DNA of 64,000 bases, from positions 34,877 through 98,876 of the forward strand of contig JAFMCA010000004.1 of assembly GCA_017858055.1 (NCBI GenBank), written 5' to 3'. The DNA comes from Flavobacteriaceae bacterium (GTDB lineage: Bacteria; Bacteroidota; Bacteroidia; Flavobacteriales; Flavobacteriaceae). This document shows positions 56,010 to 64,000 of the stretch, in pieces. The position numbers were made by a program, and so were the translations under genes. The notes below the pieces were generated by a model that was not told the DNA's origin, searched no databases, and saw only the letters and a list, made by a program, of their open reading frames with translations. Each line of letters opens with the position of its first letter. The stretch's first letter is position 1.

Positions 56010-56050
56010 TTTTTTTCAATTGGATAAATTCGTTCTAGAATTGAAAAAAA
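56010..56050. repeat. Perfect 12-bp inverted repeat between divergent sdhC and pepP
   Basis: Arms TTTTTTTCAATT (56010-56021) and AATTGAAAAAAA (56039-56050) with a 17-base spacer. It lies between two divergent promoters, so it is not an ordinary gene-end terminator. It could be an operator or a block against read-through of either divergent transcript. Confidence 0.6.
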
Positions 56051-56088
56051 TCAGAAAACTCAAGTCGTTAAGAGTTTTAAAAATCCGC

Positions 56089-56096
56089 TATCTTCG
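56089..56096 (+). promoter_or_regulatory. Weak -7 box TATCTTCG upstream of the aminopeptidase P gene
   Basis: One mismatch from TAnnTTTG, 15 bases before the ATG at 56112. GTTA at 56067-56070 is a poor -33 at 18-base spacing. Confidence 0.3.
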
Positions 56097-56111
56097 TTAA
56101 AAAAACAAGAA

Positions 56112-57404
56112 ATGCGCTACCACCCTATTCCTGCTTCGGTCTATAAACAAAATAGAACTCATTTTGCTGCTCAGTTAGAGTCTAACAGTCTTGCTATTTT
56201 TAATTCGAATGATATCTATCCTATAAGTGCAGACAGCACGCTGCCTTTTGCACAGCACCGAGATATTTTTTATTTGAGTGGTATAGATCAGGAAGAGAGC
56301 ATTGTGATCCTGTTCCCTGATGCGTATGAAGCAAAGCACCGTGAAATCCTTTTCTTAAGAGAAACCAATGACCATATCGCAGTTTGGGAAGGTGCCAAAC
56401 TTACCAAAAAACAAGCTACAGAATTAAGCGGTATTGAAACTGTATATTCGTTAAGTGAATTTGAACGCCTCTTTCAAGAATTGAGTACGCAATGCAACCG
56501 CTTTTACTTCAACACGAACGAACATTACCGACAGTCTGTTGAGACTCAAACTCGAGAAGATCGATTTATAGCTTGGTGCAAAAAAAATTATCCCGCACAC
56601 CTAGTAGGTAAAAGTAACCCCATTTTGCAAAAGTTACGGTCTGTAAAAGCACCCGAAGAAATTGAACAAATTCAACAAGCATGTGACATTACTGAAAAAG
56701 GATTTCGCAGAGTATTGTCCTTTATCCAGCCCGGGGTTTGGGAATATGAAATTGAAGCTGAATACGCACATGAATTTATTCGAAACCGTTCCAAAGGCTT
56801 TGCGTATACTCCCATTATTGCCTCTGGAAATAATGCAAATGTGTTGCACTATACGGATAATAACCAACAGTGCTTTCCTGGGGATTTGGTTTTAATGGAT
56901 GTTGCCGCAGAATACGGAAACTATTCAAGTGATTTAACCCGAACTGTACCCGTTTCAGGGAAATTTACTCCTCGACAAAAACAAGTTTATGAGGCCGTAC
57001 TTCGAGTTAAAAAAGAAGCAACCAAAATGCTGCTTCCAGGAACAATTTGGAAAGAATACCATATCGAAGTTGGAAAAATAATGACCTCTGAACTCCTTCA
57101 GTTGGGTCTTCTAGATAAGGCAGATGTACAAAATGAATCCGATGAAAAGCCTGCGTATAAAAAGTTTTTCATGCACGGAACTTCTCATCATATGGGATTA
57201 GATACCCACGACTATGGGCTACTCCATCTCCCTATGGAGGCCAATATGGTGTTTACTGTAGAACCTGGAATTTATATCCCCGAAGAAGGTTTCGGGCTAC
57301 GATTAGAGGATGATGTTGTGATACAGTCCCAAGGGGTACCGCTTAATTTGATGAGTTCAATTCCAATTGAAATTGAAGAAATTGAAACCTTAATGAATGC
57401 ATAA
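56112..57404 (+). CDS. pepP: Xaa-Pro aminopeptidase (aminopeptidase P)
   Basis: 430 residues. Removes N-terminal residues that precede proline. The N-terminal AMP_N domain (about 5-130, LPFAQHRDIFYLSGI) precedes the pita-bread metalloprotease domain. The two-Mn ligands are visible: Asp pair in VLMDVAAEYGNYSSDLTRT, His in HGTSHHMGLDTHD, Glu in VFTVEPGIYIPE and Glu in GLRLEDDVV. Divergent from sdhC; a hairpin terminator follows. Confidence 0.94.
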   Translation: MRYHPIPASVYKQNRTHFAAQLESNSLAIFNSNDIYPISADSTLPFAQHRDIFYLSGIDQEESIVILFPDAYEAKHREILFLRETNDHIAVWEGAKLTKKQATELSGIETVYSLSEFERLFQELSTQCNRFYFNTNEHYRQSVETQTREDRFIAWCKKNYPAHLVGKSNPILQKLRSVKAPEEIEQIQQACDITEKGFRRVLSFIQPGVWEYEIEAEYAHEFIRNRSKGFAYTPIIASGNNANVLHYTDNNQQCFPGDLVLMDVAAEYGNYSSDLTRTVPVSGKFTPRQKQVYEAVLRVKKEATKMLLPGTIWKEYHIEVGKIMTSELLQLGLLDKADVQNESDEKPAYKKFFMHGTSHHMGLDTHDYGLLHLPMEANMVFTVEPGIYIPEEGFGLRLEDDVVIQSQGVPLNLMSSIPIEIEEIETLMNA

Positions 57405-57410
57405 AAAAAT

Positions 57411-57432
57411 CCACCTGAAATCGGTGGCTTTT
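57411..57432. terminator. Rho-independent terminator between pepP and MFS gene
   Basis: Stem CCACC/GGTGG with a 7-base loop, followed by C and a run of T on the plus strand and preceded by a run of A, so it can work for both convergent genes. Confidence 0.8.
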
Positions 57433-57453
57433 TAATTGTCTTTTAAAATAGGT

Positions 57454-58662
57454 TTACCCCACAACAGGCTTTAAGTTCCGTTGCCAAAAATACAAGATGG
57501 TAAACAACACAATCAATATCCCCGGAAATGCAATCATATAGGTAAGCGTTTGCTGACCTGCTGCCAATTCAAGAGCAGATCCTGTTAATCCATTTGCTGC
57601 TTGATCTGCAGTTGAGCTGTCAATCCATCCACCGATAATCGGCTGAAAAATTGAACTCGAAAACATTCCCATTCCCCCTACAATTGACATTCCTAATGCC
57701 CCACTAGCAGGAATTTTTTCTGCAACAAAACCAATCATATTCGGCCAGAAATAACATATCCCTAGGGCAAAGAAAATTGCAGCTACATAAACCATAGATC
57801 CAGTTTGTGTGCTGAATAGAAAAATACCAATTGCAGCAAGAACTGCTGATCCTAATAAGACGCCTGTTTGATCAAATTTATGTACGATATCTCCACCAAA
57901 ATAACGCCCAACTGCCATTAAACCAGTAATCAAAGCCAAAATTACCATTGGCTGTGCACCACTGTTTTGCATAATTAAACTTGTCCATTGTTGTGGCCCA
58001 AACTCTGAAATTGCAGTGAGTGCCATACAACCTAAGATAAAGATGTAAATCGGTGTAGCCATCGCTTTGAAGTTTCCAGAAATGGTAGAAGCGGCTGCTA
58101 CTTTTGGCTTAGGAAATTCTTGTCCATAAAAAAGGTAGGCATAAATAAGGGTTGGAATAACGATAATCCAAATTTGAGCTTGCCATCCTAAAGAGGCATC
58201 GGTCATAAATTTAGAAATCAAACTTCCTAATACAATTCCCCCAGGGAACCACATATGAAAGCGATTCAATAAGGTGTTCATTTCCTTGCCCTCATAAGCA
58301 TCAGCAATCATCGGGTTACAGGCGGCTTCAGTACATCCGTTTCCGATTCCAATAAGTAATGTTGAGATTAATAACCCTACATATCCGCCCGAGTAGATCG
58401 TAAGAATAATCCCTAAGGCGTGTGCAACAAATGCAAATTGCATAATTTTTTTGGGCCCAATGGTGTGGTAAAACAACCCTCCTAAAATCATCGAAATCGG
58501 GAAGCCTAAAAACCACATGGAGTTGATAAAACCGAGTTGTTGTCCACTTAAGTTAAATGCCTCTGCAAGTTGAGGTAAAATACCAGCACGAATACTGAAT
58601 GAGAATGCAGTTGTTATTAGGGCAAAACAACTTCCGTAGAAAAGTCTATTACTGTTTGTCAT
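57454..58662 (-). CDS. MFS transporter, sugar type (FucP/GlcP-like)
   Basis: 402 residues from ATG 58662 (an upstream TTG at 58680 is not needed). About 12 helices. The N-terminal half has IRAGILPQLAEAFNLSGQQLG and the motif GIGNGCTEAACNPMIADAY near residue 107, which is typical of the Bacteroidetes sugar-type MFS proteins; GHFP-like FHMWFPGGIVLGSLIS follows. Substrate unknown. Monocistronic, convergent with pepP. Confidence 0.88.
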   Translation of the reverse strand: MTNSNRLFYGSCFALITTAFSFSIRAGILPQLAEAFNLSGQQLGFINSMWFLGFPISMILGGLFYHTIGPKKIMQFAFVAHALGIILTIYSGGYVGLLISTLLIGIGNGCTEAACNPMIADAYEGKEMNTLLNRFHMWFPGGIVLGSLISKFMTDASLGWQAQIWIIVIPTLIYAYLFYGQEFPKPKVAAASTISGNFKAMATPIYIFILGCMALTAISEFGPQQWTSLIMQNSGAQPMVILALITGLMAVGRYFGGDIVHKFDQTGVLLGSAVLAAIGIFLFSTQTGSMVYVAAIFFALGICYFWPNMIGFVAEKIPASGALGMSIVGGMGMFSSSIFQPIIGGWIDSSTADQAANGLTGSALELAAGQQTLTYMIAFPGILIVLFTILYFWQRNLKPVVG

Positions 58663-58760
58663 AGTGAGTTTAAATTTCAATTAATCCACCTAAGATAGCT
58701 TATTTTTAAAACAGTTCGTGAAAAGAGAAAAAAATCTTGAGGTAGGCAAGCACACTGAAT

Positions 58761-58892
58761 TTAGTGGCAACCGCAGTTTTTATCGCAGGAAGAATCGTTT
58801 TTCTTTTTCTTAATAGGCAACCATTTGTATCCCAAAAAAACGATAGCCGAAACAACTGCTATACATACAAAAAGCGTTTGAATCCATTCCAT
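58761..58892 (-). CDS. FeoB-associated Cys-rich membrane peptide
   Basis: 43 residues: one membrane helix (WIQTLFVCIAVVSAIVFLGY), a lysine cluster, then SCDKNCGCH at the C-terminus. This is the small FeoB-associated protein family that occupies the FeoC position in many bacteria. Its ATG at 58892 overlaps the FeoB stop by one base (TGATG), so translation is coupled. A longer frame starting at 58976 lies inside feoB and is not the real start. Confidence 0.85.
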   Translation of the reverse strand: MEWIQTLFVCIAVVSAIVFLGYKWLPIKKKKNDSSCDKNCGCH

Positions 58893-60982
58893 CACGCTAA
58901 AATTTGATAGGTTGAAAAGGCAACGATATAAGCCAATAGGGACATGCCAAAAAGCTGAACCATAGGCCATTTCCAAGAATTGGTTTCTTTTTTAACAATA
59001 GCTAGGGTACTCATACACTGCATTGCAAATGCGTAAAAGAGCATCAAAGAAATTCCACTTGCAAGATTAAAAAGGGGTTGGCCATTGGCCCGAACTTCAG
59101 AGGCCATTCTGTTTTTTATCGTTTCTTCGGCATCGCTTTCTACGCTGTAAATCGTGGCTAAGGTTCCAACAAATACCTCACGTGCTGCAAAAGAACTGAT
59201 CAACGCAATACCAATTTTCCAGTCATATCCCAAGGGTGAAATCGCTGGCTCGATTGCTTTTCCTAAAATTCCAATATAGGAATGTTCTAATTGATACGCA
59301 TTAATCTTATTCGATAAAGCTTCTCCTTCCAAATCGGAATACAATTCCGTAACGATGCTTTCCGCTTCAGAAAAATCTTTTCCAGGTCCATAGGAGGCCA
59401 TAACCCAAAGAAGAATGGAGATTGCTAAAATGATTTTTCCTGCCTCGGTAACAAACGTTCTCGTTTTTTCCCAAACGGTGATTCCTACATTTTTTAACAA
59501 GGGTAATTTGTAATTGGGCATTTCAACTACAAAATAACTCTTGGAATTTATTTTTAAGGTTTTACTTAAAATCCAAGCTGAAATTAAAGCCATTCCAAAT
59601 CCCACTAAATACAAAAACATTAGCATCAACCCTTGATAATTAAGTCCCAGAAAAGAGCCTTGTGGAATTACTAAGGCAATAAGTATAGCGTACACAGGGA
59701 GACGTGCTGAGCAAGTTGTAAAAGGAGTCACTAAAATGGTAATCAATCGTTCTTTCCAATTTTCTATATTTCGAGTTGCCATGACGGCTGGAATAGCGCA
59801 AGCCGTTCCAGAAATGAGAGGAATCACGCTTTTACCGCTTAAGCCAAAACGCCTCAACCCTCGATCCATTAAAAAGACTACACGACTCATATAACCCGTT
59901 TCTTCGAGTATCGAAATAAAGAAAAACAGAAAGGCGATTTGTGGAATAAAAATGATGATACCACCCAAACCGGGTATAATCCCTTCTGCTAGAAGACTCG
60001 TAAAAACCCCTTCTGGGAGATTGGTTTTCGCATACTCACTCAGTGCCGCAAAAGAGGTGTCAATAAAATCTTGAGGTATGCTACTCCAATCAAAAATAGA
60101 TTGGAAAACAGTCATCAAAATGAGAAAAAAGATGATGTAGCCCCAAAATTTGTGTATCAAAATTCGATCCAGCCTACTCCTTAAATCGGTCGCTGAGTCC
60201 CGATCGATGAGAAGCCCTTCTTTTAAGATTTCATTGATAAATTGATACCGCTTTACAGTCTCTTTTTGTTGCAATCGTTTTAATTCAGATTCGGATTGGG
60301 TCTTGAAATTGGTGGCATCGGAGACCCGTTTTCGATCAATTTTAGCAAAATTGACATCCTGAGTGATGACCAACCACAATTTGTATAATTGTTGGTTTGG
60401 AAAAGTCACTTTTAGATTTTCAAAATAGGGCTTGTCAATGGTAGAGAGATCAATCGTAGGTTTTGTGGAAAGCTTTCGATAATTCAACAACAGCGCTTTC
60501 AATTGATCCAAACCCTGATTTTCTCTGGTGCTGACAAGTGCAATTTTGGTATCGAGGCGTTTCTCTAAAAGTTTAAGGTCTAAGGTAATTCCCTTGCGTT
60601 TCATCTGGTCTGCCATATTGATTACCAAAAGTGTAGGGATTCCTAAATCCTTCACTTGAGTAAAGAGTAACAGATTCCTTTTCAAATTTTCTACATCGGC
60701 AACTACAACGGCTACATCTGGAAAATCCTTACTGTTTTTATTGAGTAATAATTCAATAACCACACTTTCATCCATGGAGGATGCATTTAAACTGTAAGTG
60801 CCAGGAAGATCAATTAGGTGTGCCTTGGTGGTCCGATTTAATTTGCAGATTCCCTCTTTTTTTTCGACCGTAATTCCTGGGTAATTTCCTACTTTTTGTG
60901 TCAGTCCTGTAAGGCGATTAAATACTGATGTTTTTCCCGTATTGGGATTCCCTAACAATGCAATATTCAATGACCTACTCAT
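58892..60982 (-). CDS. feoB: Ferrous iron transporter FeoB
   Basis: 696 residues. Inner-membrane Fe2+ importer with an N-terminal GTPase domain: G1 GNPNTGKTSVFN (11-22), G3 DLPGTYSL, G4 NMAD. A linker helical domain and two Gate motifs in the membrane half (about 290-690) follow, including SGTACAIPAVMATR and VTPFTTCSARLPVYA with the conserved Cys residues. Shorter than E. coli FeoB (773) but usual for Bacteroidetes. It lies 3 bp after feoA. Confidence 0.97.
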   Translation of the reverse strand: MSRSLNIALLGNPNTGKTSVFNRLTGLTQKVGNYPGITVEKKEGICKLNRTTKAHLIDLPGTYSLNASSMDESVVIELLLNKNSKDFPDVAVVVADVENLKRNLLLFTQVKDLGIPTLLVINMADQMKRKGITLDLKLLEKRLDTKIALVSTRENQGLDQLKALLLNYRKLSTKPTIDLSTIDKPYFENLKVTFPNQQLYKLWLVITQDVNFAKIDRKRVSDATNFKTQSESELKRLQQKETVKRYQFINEILKEGLLIDRDSATDLRSRLDRILIHKFWGYIIFFLILMTVFQSIFDWSSIPQDFIDTSFAALSEYAKTNLPEGVFTSLLAEGIIPGLGGIIIFIPQIAFLFFFISILEETGYMSRVVFLMDRGLRRFGLSGKSVIPLISGTACAIPAVMATRNIENWKERLITILVTPFTTCSARLPVYAILIALVIPQGSFLGLNYQGLMLMFLYLVGFGMALISAWILSKTLKINSKSYFVVEMPNYKLPLLKNVGITVWEKTRTFVTEAGKIILAISILLWVMASYGPGKDFSEAESIVTELYSDLEGEALSNKINAYQLEHSYIGILGKAIEPAISPLGYDWKIGIALISSFAAREVFVGTLATIYSVESDAEETIKNRMASEVRANGQPLFNLASGISLMLFYAFAMQCMSTLAIVKKETNSWKWPMVQLFGMSLLAYIVAFSTYQILA

Positions 60983-60985
60983 GAA

Positions 60986-61213
60986 CTATTTTATCAAACG
61001 AACAAAAATATGTTGTGCGGTTTCTTTTCTAATGGCTAGATGCGATTCATCTATTTTTAAATAAAGAGGATCACTGAAAGGAGCTTTTTGTATTAAAGAA
61101 ATCGAGTTGCCAGGTAAACATCCCATTTCTATTAATTTTAATGGGAGAAAATCAGTTTCTATTTGCTCAATTTCTGCTTTTTCTCCTAAGGCAAGTTGAT
61201 CCAGTGGAATCAT
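60986..61213 (-). CDS. feoA: FeoA, SH3-like iron transport accessory protein
   Basis: 75 residues, the FeoA fold (LPLKLIEMGCLPGNSISLI, ESHLAIRKETAQHIFV). It is cytoplasmic and modulates FeoB. First gene of feoA-feoB-Cys-rich peptide; ATG start after a TAnnTTTG box. Confidence 0.93.
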   Translation of the reverse strand: MIPLDQLALGEKAEIEQIETDFLPLKLIEMGCLPGNSISLIQKAPFSDPLYLKIDESHLAIRKETAQHIFVRLIK

Positions 61214-61235
61214 TATTTAGAATGATTTTAAAGAA

Positions 61236-61243
61236 CAAAAGTA
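61236..61243 (-). promoter_or_regulatory. Candidate -7 box TACTTTTG of the feo operon
   Basis: Minus strand TACTTTTG ends 22 bases before the feoA ATG. No clear -33 partner at 17-23 bases, and no Fur-like palindrome was recognised. Confidence 0.4.
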
Positions 61244-61282
61244 GCAAAATAACTTTCGTTATCGGGGTAGAACTGGAAAAAA

Positions 61283-61960
61283 TTAGGGGGAAGAATATTC
61301 TTTTTTTAGGATGCGTATATCTCCCAAGAGTGTCTGCATGGCTTCCCAGTCTGTTCCATCGTAAAAACCTCGAATCCGCTTTTCTGGATCTACCAAAATA
61401 AAGTTTTCGGTATGAATCATATCGTAGGGTCCACCCTCCCCGTCATCCTTTACTGCGAGATAGGATTTTCTGGCAAGGGTATAGATATCATTTTTATTTC
61501 CAGTTACCAAATTCCATTTGGAATCATCTACTCCTTTTTCTACAGCATAGCTTTTCAGTTGTGCCACAGAATCTATCTGAGGAGTCACACTAAAAGACAG
61601 CAGTTTAATCTGTGGATCTTTTATAAATTCACTTTGGAGCACACCCATGTTAGCGGTCATTTTGGGACATATGGTTGGACAGGTGGTGAAAAAAAAATCA
61701 GCGATGTAAATTTTACCATCATAGTCTTTTTCAGTCACTGTTTCTCCATTTTGATTGGTCATGGAAAAGGGTGCAATTTTATGAAATTTTTTAACGTGTT
61801 GGAGGGTGCTGTCCACCAATTCAAAGTTCACCATGGAAGGCTGATAAATGGGTAAGCGTTTTTGAGGTTTTAAGGCCGAATAAAACAACGCTAAAATTCC
61901 TCCAGATATAATTAAAAAGAGGACGATAAATGACTGGTATTTTTTAAAATTAGCTCCCAT
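61283..61960 (-). CDS. SCO family (SenC/PrrC) copper chaperone
   Basis: 225 residues, N-terminal membrane anchor (about 10-29) and periplasmic thioredoxin-fold domain. The copper ligands are C94 and C98 in TTCPTICPK and H183 in DMIHTENF. The family delivers copper to the CuA site of cytochrome c oxidase or keeps it reduced. It lies 69 bp upstream of feoA on the same strand, and may form part of a metal/respiration group. Confidence 0.92.
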   Translation of the reverse strand: MGANFKKYQSFIVLFLIISGGILALFYSALKPQKRLPIYQPSMVNFELVDSTLQHVKKFHKIAPFSMTNQNGETVTEKDYDGKIYIADFFFTTCPTICPKMTANMGVLQSEFIKDPQIKLLSFSVTPQIDSVAQLKSYAVEKGVDDSKWNLVTGNKNDIYTLARKSYLAVKDDGEGGPYDMIHTENFILVDPEKRIRGFYDGTDWEAMQTLLGDIRILKKEYSSP

Positions 61961-61976
61961 TCCTTCAATTCGCTTA

Positions 61977-61984
61977 CAAATTTA
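61977..61984 (-). promoter_or_regulatory. Candidate -7 box TAAATTTG of the SCO gene
   Basis: Minus-strand TAAATTTG ends 16 bases before the ATG at 61960. The nearest TTTG is 26 bases upstream, too far for a good -33. Confidence 0.4.
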
Positions 61985-62069
61985 AAGCTTCTTAATCTTT
62001 TGAAGGAGTGCAAAACAAGAAAAGTATTCTAAAAGCAGTTTTGAATTTTTATAATGGAGCCTATTGTAC

Positions 62070-62077
62070 TACTTTTG
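62070..62077 (+). promoter_or_regulatory. Candidate -7 box TACTTTTG of the rseP gene
   Basis: Ends 19 bases before the preferred ATG at 62097. It lies inside a longer in-frame reading that would start at 62064, which supports the shorter protein. TTTG at 62040-62043 is 26 bases upstream, longer than usual. Confidence 0.4.
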
Positions 62078-62096
62078 CCTCAACAATAACATCCCT

Positions 62097-63413
62097 ATGA
62101 GTCCATTTGTAGTAAAAGCGATCCAGTTATTAATGAGCTTGTCCTTATTAATTGTACTTCATGAATTGGGTCATTTTATTCCAGCCCGTATTTTTAAGAC
62201 TCGTGTAGAAAAATTCTTTTTGTTTTTTGATGTCAAATTTGCCTTATTCCAAAAGAAAATTGGGGAAACTACTTACGGCATTGGCTGGCTTCCTTTAGGG
62301 GGCTATGTTAAAATCTCCGGGATGATCGATGAAAGCATGGACACGGAACAAATGCAACAACCGCCTCAGCCATGGGAGTTCCGTTCAAAACCAGCATGGC
62401 AGCGTTTAATTATTATGCTAGGGGGGGTTACTGTAAACCTAATATTAGGATTCCTTATCTATATGATGATTCTTTTTGTTTGGGGGAAAAACACCTTGTA
62501 TACTGAAGCGCTTCCTCTGGGTCTAGATCCTTCCCCAATAGCTGAGGAAATTGGTTTTCAAACGGGTGATCAGCTCCTAACAATCGATGGAGAAACTTTA
62601 GACAATGTTTTGGACATCAATAAATATTTGTTTTTAAGAACAGTAAAAACAGTAACCGTAAAACACCCCGACGGAAGAAAAGAGCAACTCTCTATCCCCG
62701 AAAATTTTGGTAAACAAATGTTTGAATCTGGTGAGTTAATTCCCTTTTCTCCCGTTTTACCGTCTGTTTTGGACAGTATCATCCCCGGTTCACCTGCATC
62801 AAATGCTGGACTGCAAAGAGATGATCAAATCATCTCCATCAATGGAAATCTAATACGGCATTGGAATGATTTTAAAAATCAAATGACTTCCGAGTCGCAA
62901 GAAATTGCCCTAGTTATTCAACGAAATGGAAGACTGGACAGTCTTCAGCTCACTACAGATTTAGACGGTACTTTAGGCGTTTATCCTCAAACGTCATCCA
63001 TACAGTTTAGCAATGAAAAACTATCTCTTTCAGCAAGTCTCATCGAAGGATTTGATTATGGATATTGGACGTTGCACGACTATATCGCCCAATTTAAATA
63101 TATTTTTACTCAGAAAGGTGCCTCTCAGTTAGGAGGTTTTGGAGCAATTGGAAACATGTTCCCTTCTACATGGAACTGGAAAGGATTTTGGGCAAGTACG
63201 GCTCTTATCTCGATCATTTTAGCATTTATGAACATATTACCGATTCCAGCTTTGGATGGCGGACATGTCATGTTTTTAACCTATGAAATTATTACGGGCA
63301 GAAAGCCCAACGATAAGTTTATGGAATATGCCCAAATGTTTGGATTCTTTTTACTTCTAGCACTCGTACTCTATGCAAATGGAAATGATTTATATCGACT
63401 AATCTTTAGTTAA
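62097..63413 (+). CDS. rseP: Site-2 protease RseP
   Basis: 438 residues, membrane zinc metalloprotease that cleaves inside membranes (anti-sigma factor release, signal-peptide remnants). The active site HELGH is at residues 22-26 in the first helix, and the second zinc ligand motif is in ILPIPALDGGH near the C-terminus. Between them are two PDZ-type regions (GDQLLTIDGE near 160, DDQIISINGN near 245). The start at 62097 gives the usual short leader before HELGH; the frame runs up to 62064 but then overlaps the promoter-like box. Confidence 0.94.
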   Translation: MSPFVVKAIQLLMSLSLLIVLHELGHFIPARIFKTRVEKFFLFFDVKFALFQKKIGETTYGIGWLPLGGYVKISGMIDESMDTEQMQQPPQPWEFRSKPAWQRLIIMLGGVTVNLILGFLIYMMILFVWGKNTLYTEALPLGLDPSPIAEEIGFQTGDQLLTIDGETLDNVLDINKYLFLRTVKTVTVKHPDGRKEQLSIPENFGKQMFESGELIPFSPVLPSVLDSIIPGSPASNAGLQRDDQIISINGNLIRHWNDFKNQMTSESQEIALVIQRNGRLDSLQLTTDLDGTLGVYPQTSSIQFSNEKLSLSASLIEGFDYGYWTLHDYIAQFKYIFTQKGASQLGGFGAIGNMFPSTWNWKGFWASTALISIILAFMNILPIPALDGGHVMFLTYEIITGRKPNDKFMEYAQMFGFFLLLALVLYANGNDLYRLIFS

Positions 63414-63792
63414 TCATCATTCGTAAACCTTTTGCAGATTTAAACGAACACCTAGTGCTCTTTAAAATCTCTGAAATAATTTGAATTTCTCTTTAGTCCA
63501 TTGGGTTACCCCAACTGAATTTTAAGCAAAGAACCTTGGGTTTGAGTCTAAGAGAAGAATAGAATTTATTGTTTTTAAAGGCCTTCTTTTTTAGTCCCCT
63601 TTAACAAGTCCTTGCGATTTGTAGCTCCTTTTTCTCCAATAGAGTACTAGGGATCTCCATGAATGTTGAGGTAGAACTTAGGTAGAAGAATGGTTGACTG
63701 CCGATGAATTTATCTTTTTATTATATTTAGTAAATATATTTGTGGATGAAATTCAGTCATTAAAAAAACTTCCTATTCGTCTAATAAACCTA
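63414..63792. other. Gene-free gap with a candidate promoter
   Basis: 379 bases with no credible coding frame, tRNA or hairpin terminator. Near its right end TATATTTG (63735-63742) fits the Bacteroidetes -7 box, 50 bases before the last ATG, without a good -33. I see nothing else in it. Confidence 0.5.
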
Positions 63793-64000
63793 ATGAAAAA
63801 GCTACTCTTTACAATAATTTTTGTCCCTTTACTTTCATTTGCCCAAAACGGATTCAATTATCAGTCCTTAATCAAGGATGCAAACGGAGCGGTCCTGACT
63901 AATACTCAGATCTCTCTAAAATTTAGTATTCTATATGATTCTTCTTCAGGCACCCCAGTCTATGTTGAAACCCATGGGCTAACAACACCCGCCAATGGTG
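63793..64000 (+). CDS. Start of a secreted protein (cut by right edge)
   Basis: 69 residues visible. The signal peptide (about 1-18, LLSFAQ) is followed by GFNYQSLIKDANGAVLTNTQ and a strand pattern (ISLKFSILYDSSSG, VYVETHGLTTPANG). This opening belongs to the Bacteroidetes family of secreted proteins with FNYQ..VRD..G repeats found at the start of large cell-surface or tail-fibre-like proteins. Length, C-terminal sorting signal and function are outside the window. Confidence 0.75.
   Translation, partial: MKKLLFTIIFVPLLSFAQNGFNYQSLIKDANGAVLTNTQISLKFSILYDSSSGTPVYVETHGLTTPANG

Noticed and set aside
58893..58976. N-terminal extension of the Cys-rich peptide into feoB
   Set aside because: The 28 extra residues are feoB sequence in another frame; the membrane helix starts right after ATG 58892.
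1..64000. CRISPR arrays, tRNA genes, insertion sequences, prophage or integrative elements
   Set aside because: No regular repeat-spacer pattern, no cloverleaf-like sequence, and no transposase, integrase or phage gene was recognised. Small RNAs would not be found by this reading.

Overview
This window comes from the chromosome of an AT-rich member of the Bacteroidetes, most likely a marine or aquatic flavobacterium. The evidence is a TonB-dependent receptor, many small lipoproteins and outer-membrane beta-barrels, an sdhC-sdhA-sdhB operon with a large SdhA, a class II glycyl-tRNA synthetase of about 510 residues, FeoB with a tiny Cys-rich partner, and several promoters of the Bacteroidetes type (TAnnTTTG at -7, sometimes with TTTG at -33). 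Genes are tightly packed on both strands. I see no rRNA, tRNA, CRISPR array, insertion sequence, prophage or plasmid function. Most of the window is core metabolism.

Layout. 0-5 kb: end of a TonB-dependent receptor, then a leftward phosphate porin plus PiT phosphate transporter pair. 5-8.5 kb: class Ia ribonucleotide reductase (nrdB-nrdA). 8.7-16.2 kb: mixed housekeeping genes (DUF3109, MarC, S41 protease, dCMP deaminase, HupE/UreJ-like, DjlA-like co-chaperone, bacilliredoxin, acyltransferase, orphan histidine kinase). 16.2-30.5 kb: a heme region. Leftward genes are an AraC regulator, hemH, a MATE transporter, a large BNR-repeat secreted protein and hemJ. Rightward genes are hemA-hemC-hemD-hemE-hemF, a cation/proton antiporter and hemB. 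Together these encode glutamyl-tRNA to heme, lacking only the glutamate-semialdehyde aminotransferase. 30.6-32.4 kb: a lipoprotein with Ig-like domains and a C-terminal DM13-like redox domain, coupled to an outer-membrane beta-barrel. 32.4-37.2 kb: a complete four-gene trans-4-hydroxyproline catabolic operon. 37.3-50.5 kb: DNA repair (Ogt-type methyltransferase, ExoIII, DnaQ-like exonuclease), a serine hydrolase, a GMC oxidoreductase, a fused peptide-type ABC ATPase, an aldo/keto reductase, an OmpA lipoprotein, glyS, a ComF-type protein, a large Ig-like lipoprotein and a nitrilase-family amidase. 50.7-64 kb: a HAD phosphatase, small secreted proteins, sdhCAB, aminopeptidase P, an MFS sugar-type transporter, feoA-feoB-cysteine-rich peptide, SCO protein, RseP, and the start of a secreted protein cut by the right edge.

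How the genes work together: iron uptake (Feo), heme synthesis, heme- and Fe-S-dependent respiration (SdhCAB) and cytochrome oxidase copper insertion (SCO) form an aerobic respiratory theme. The phosphate porin and PiT form an uptake route. The hydroxyproline operon feeds 2-oxoglutarate into the TCA cycle. The most unusual part is the DM13-like lipoprotein and beta-barrel pair directly after the heme genes, because DM13 domains are predicted redox or heme-binding modules.
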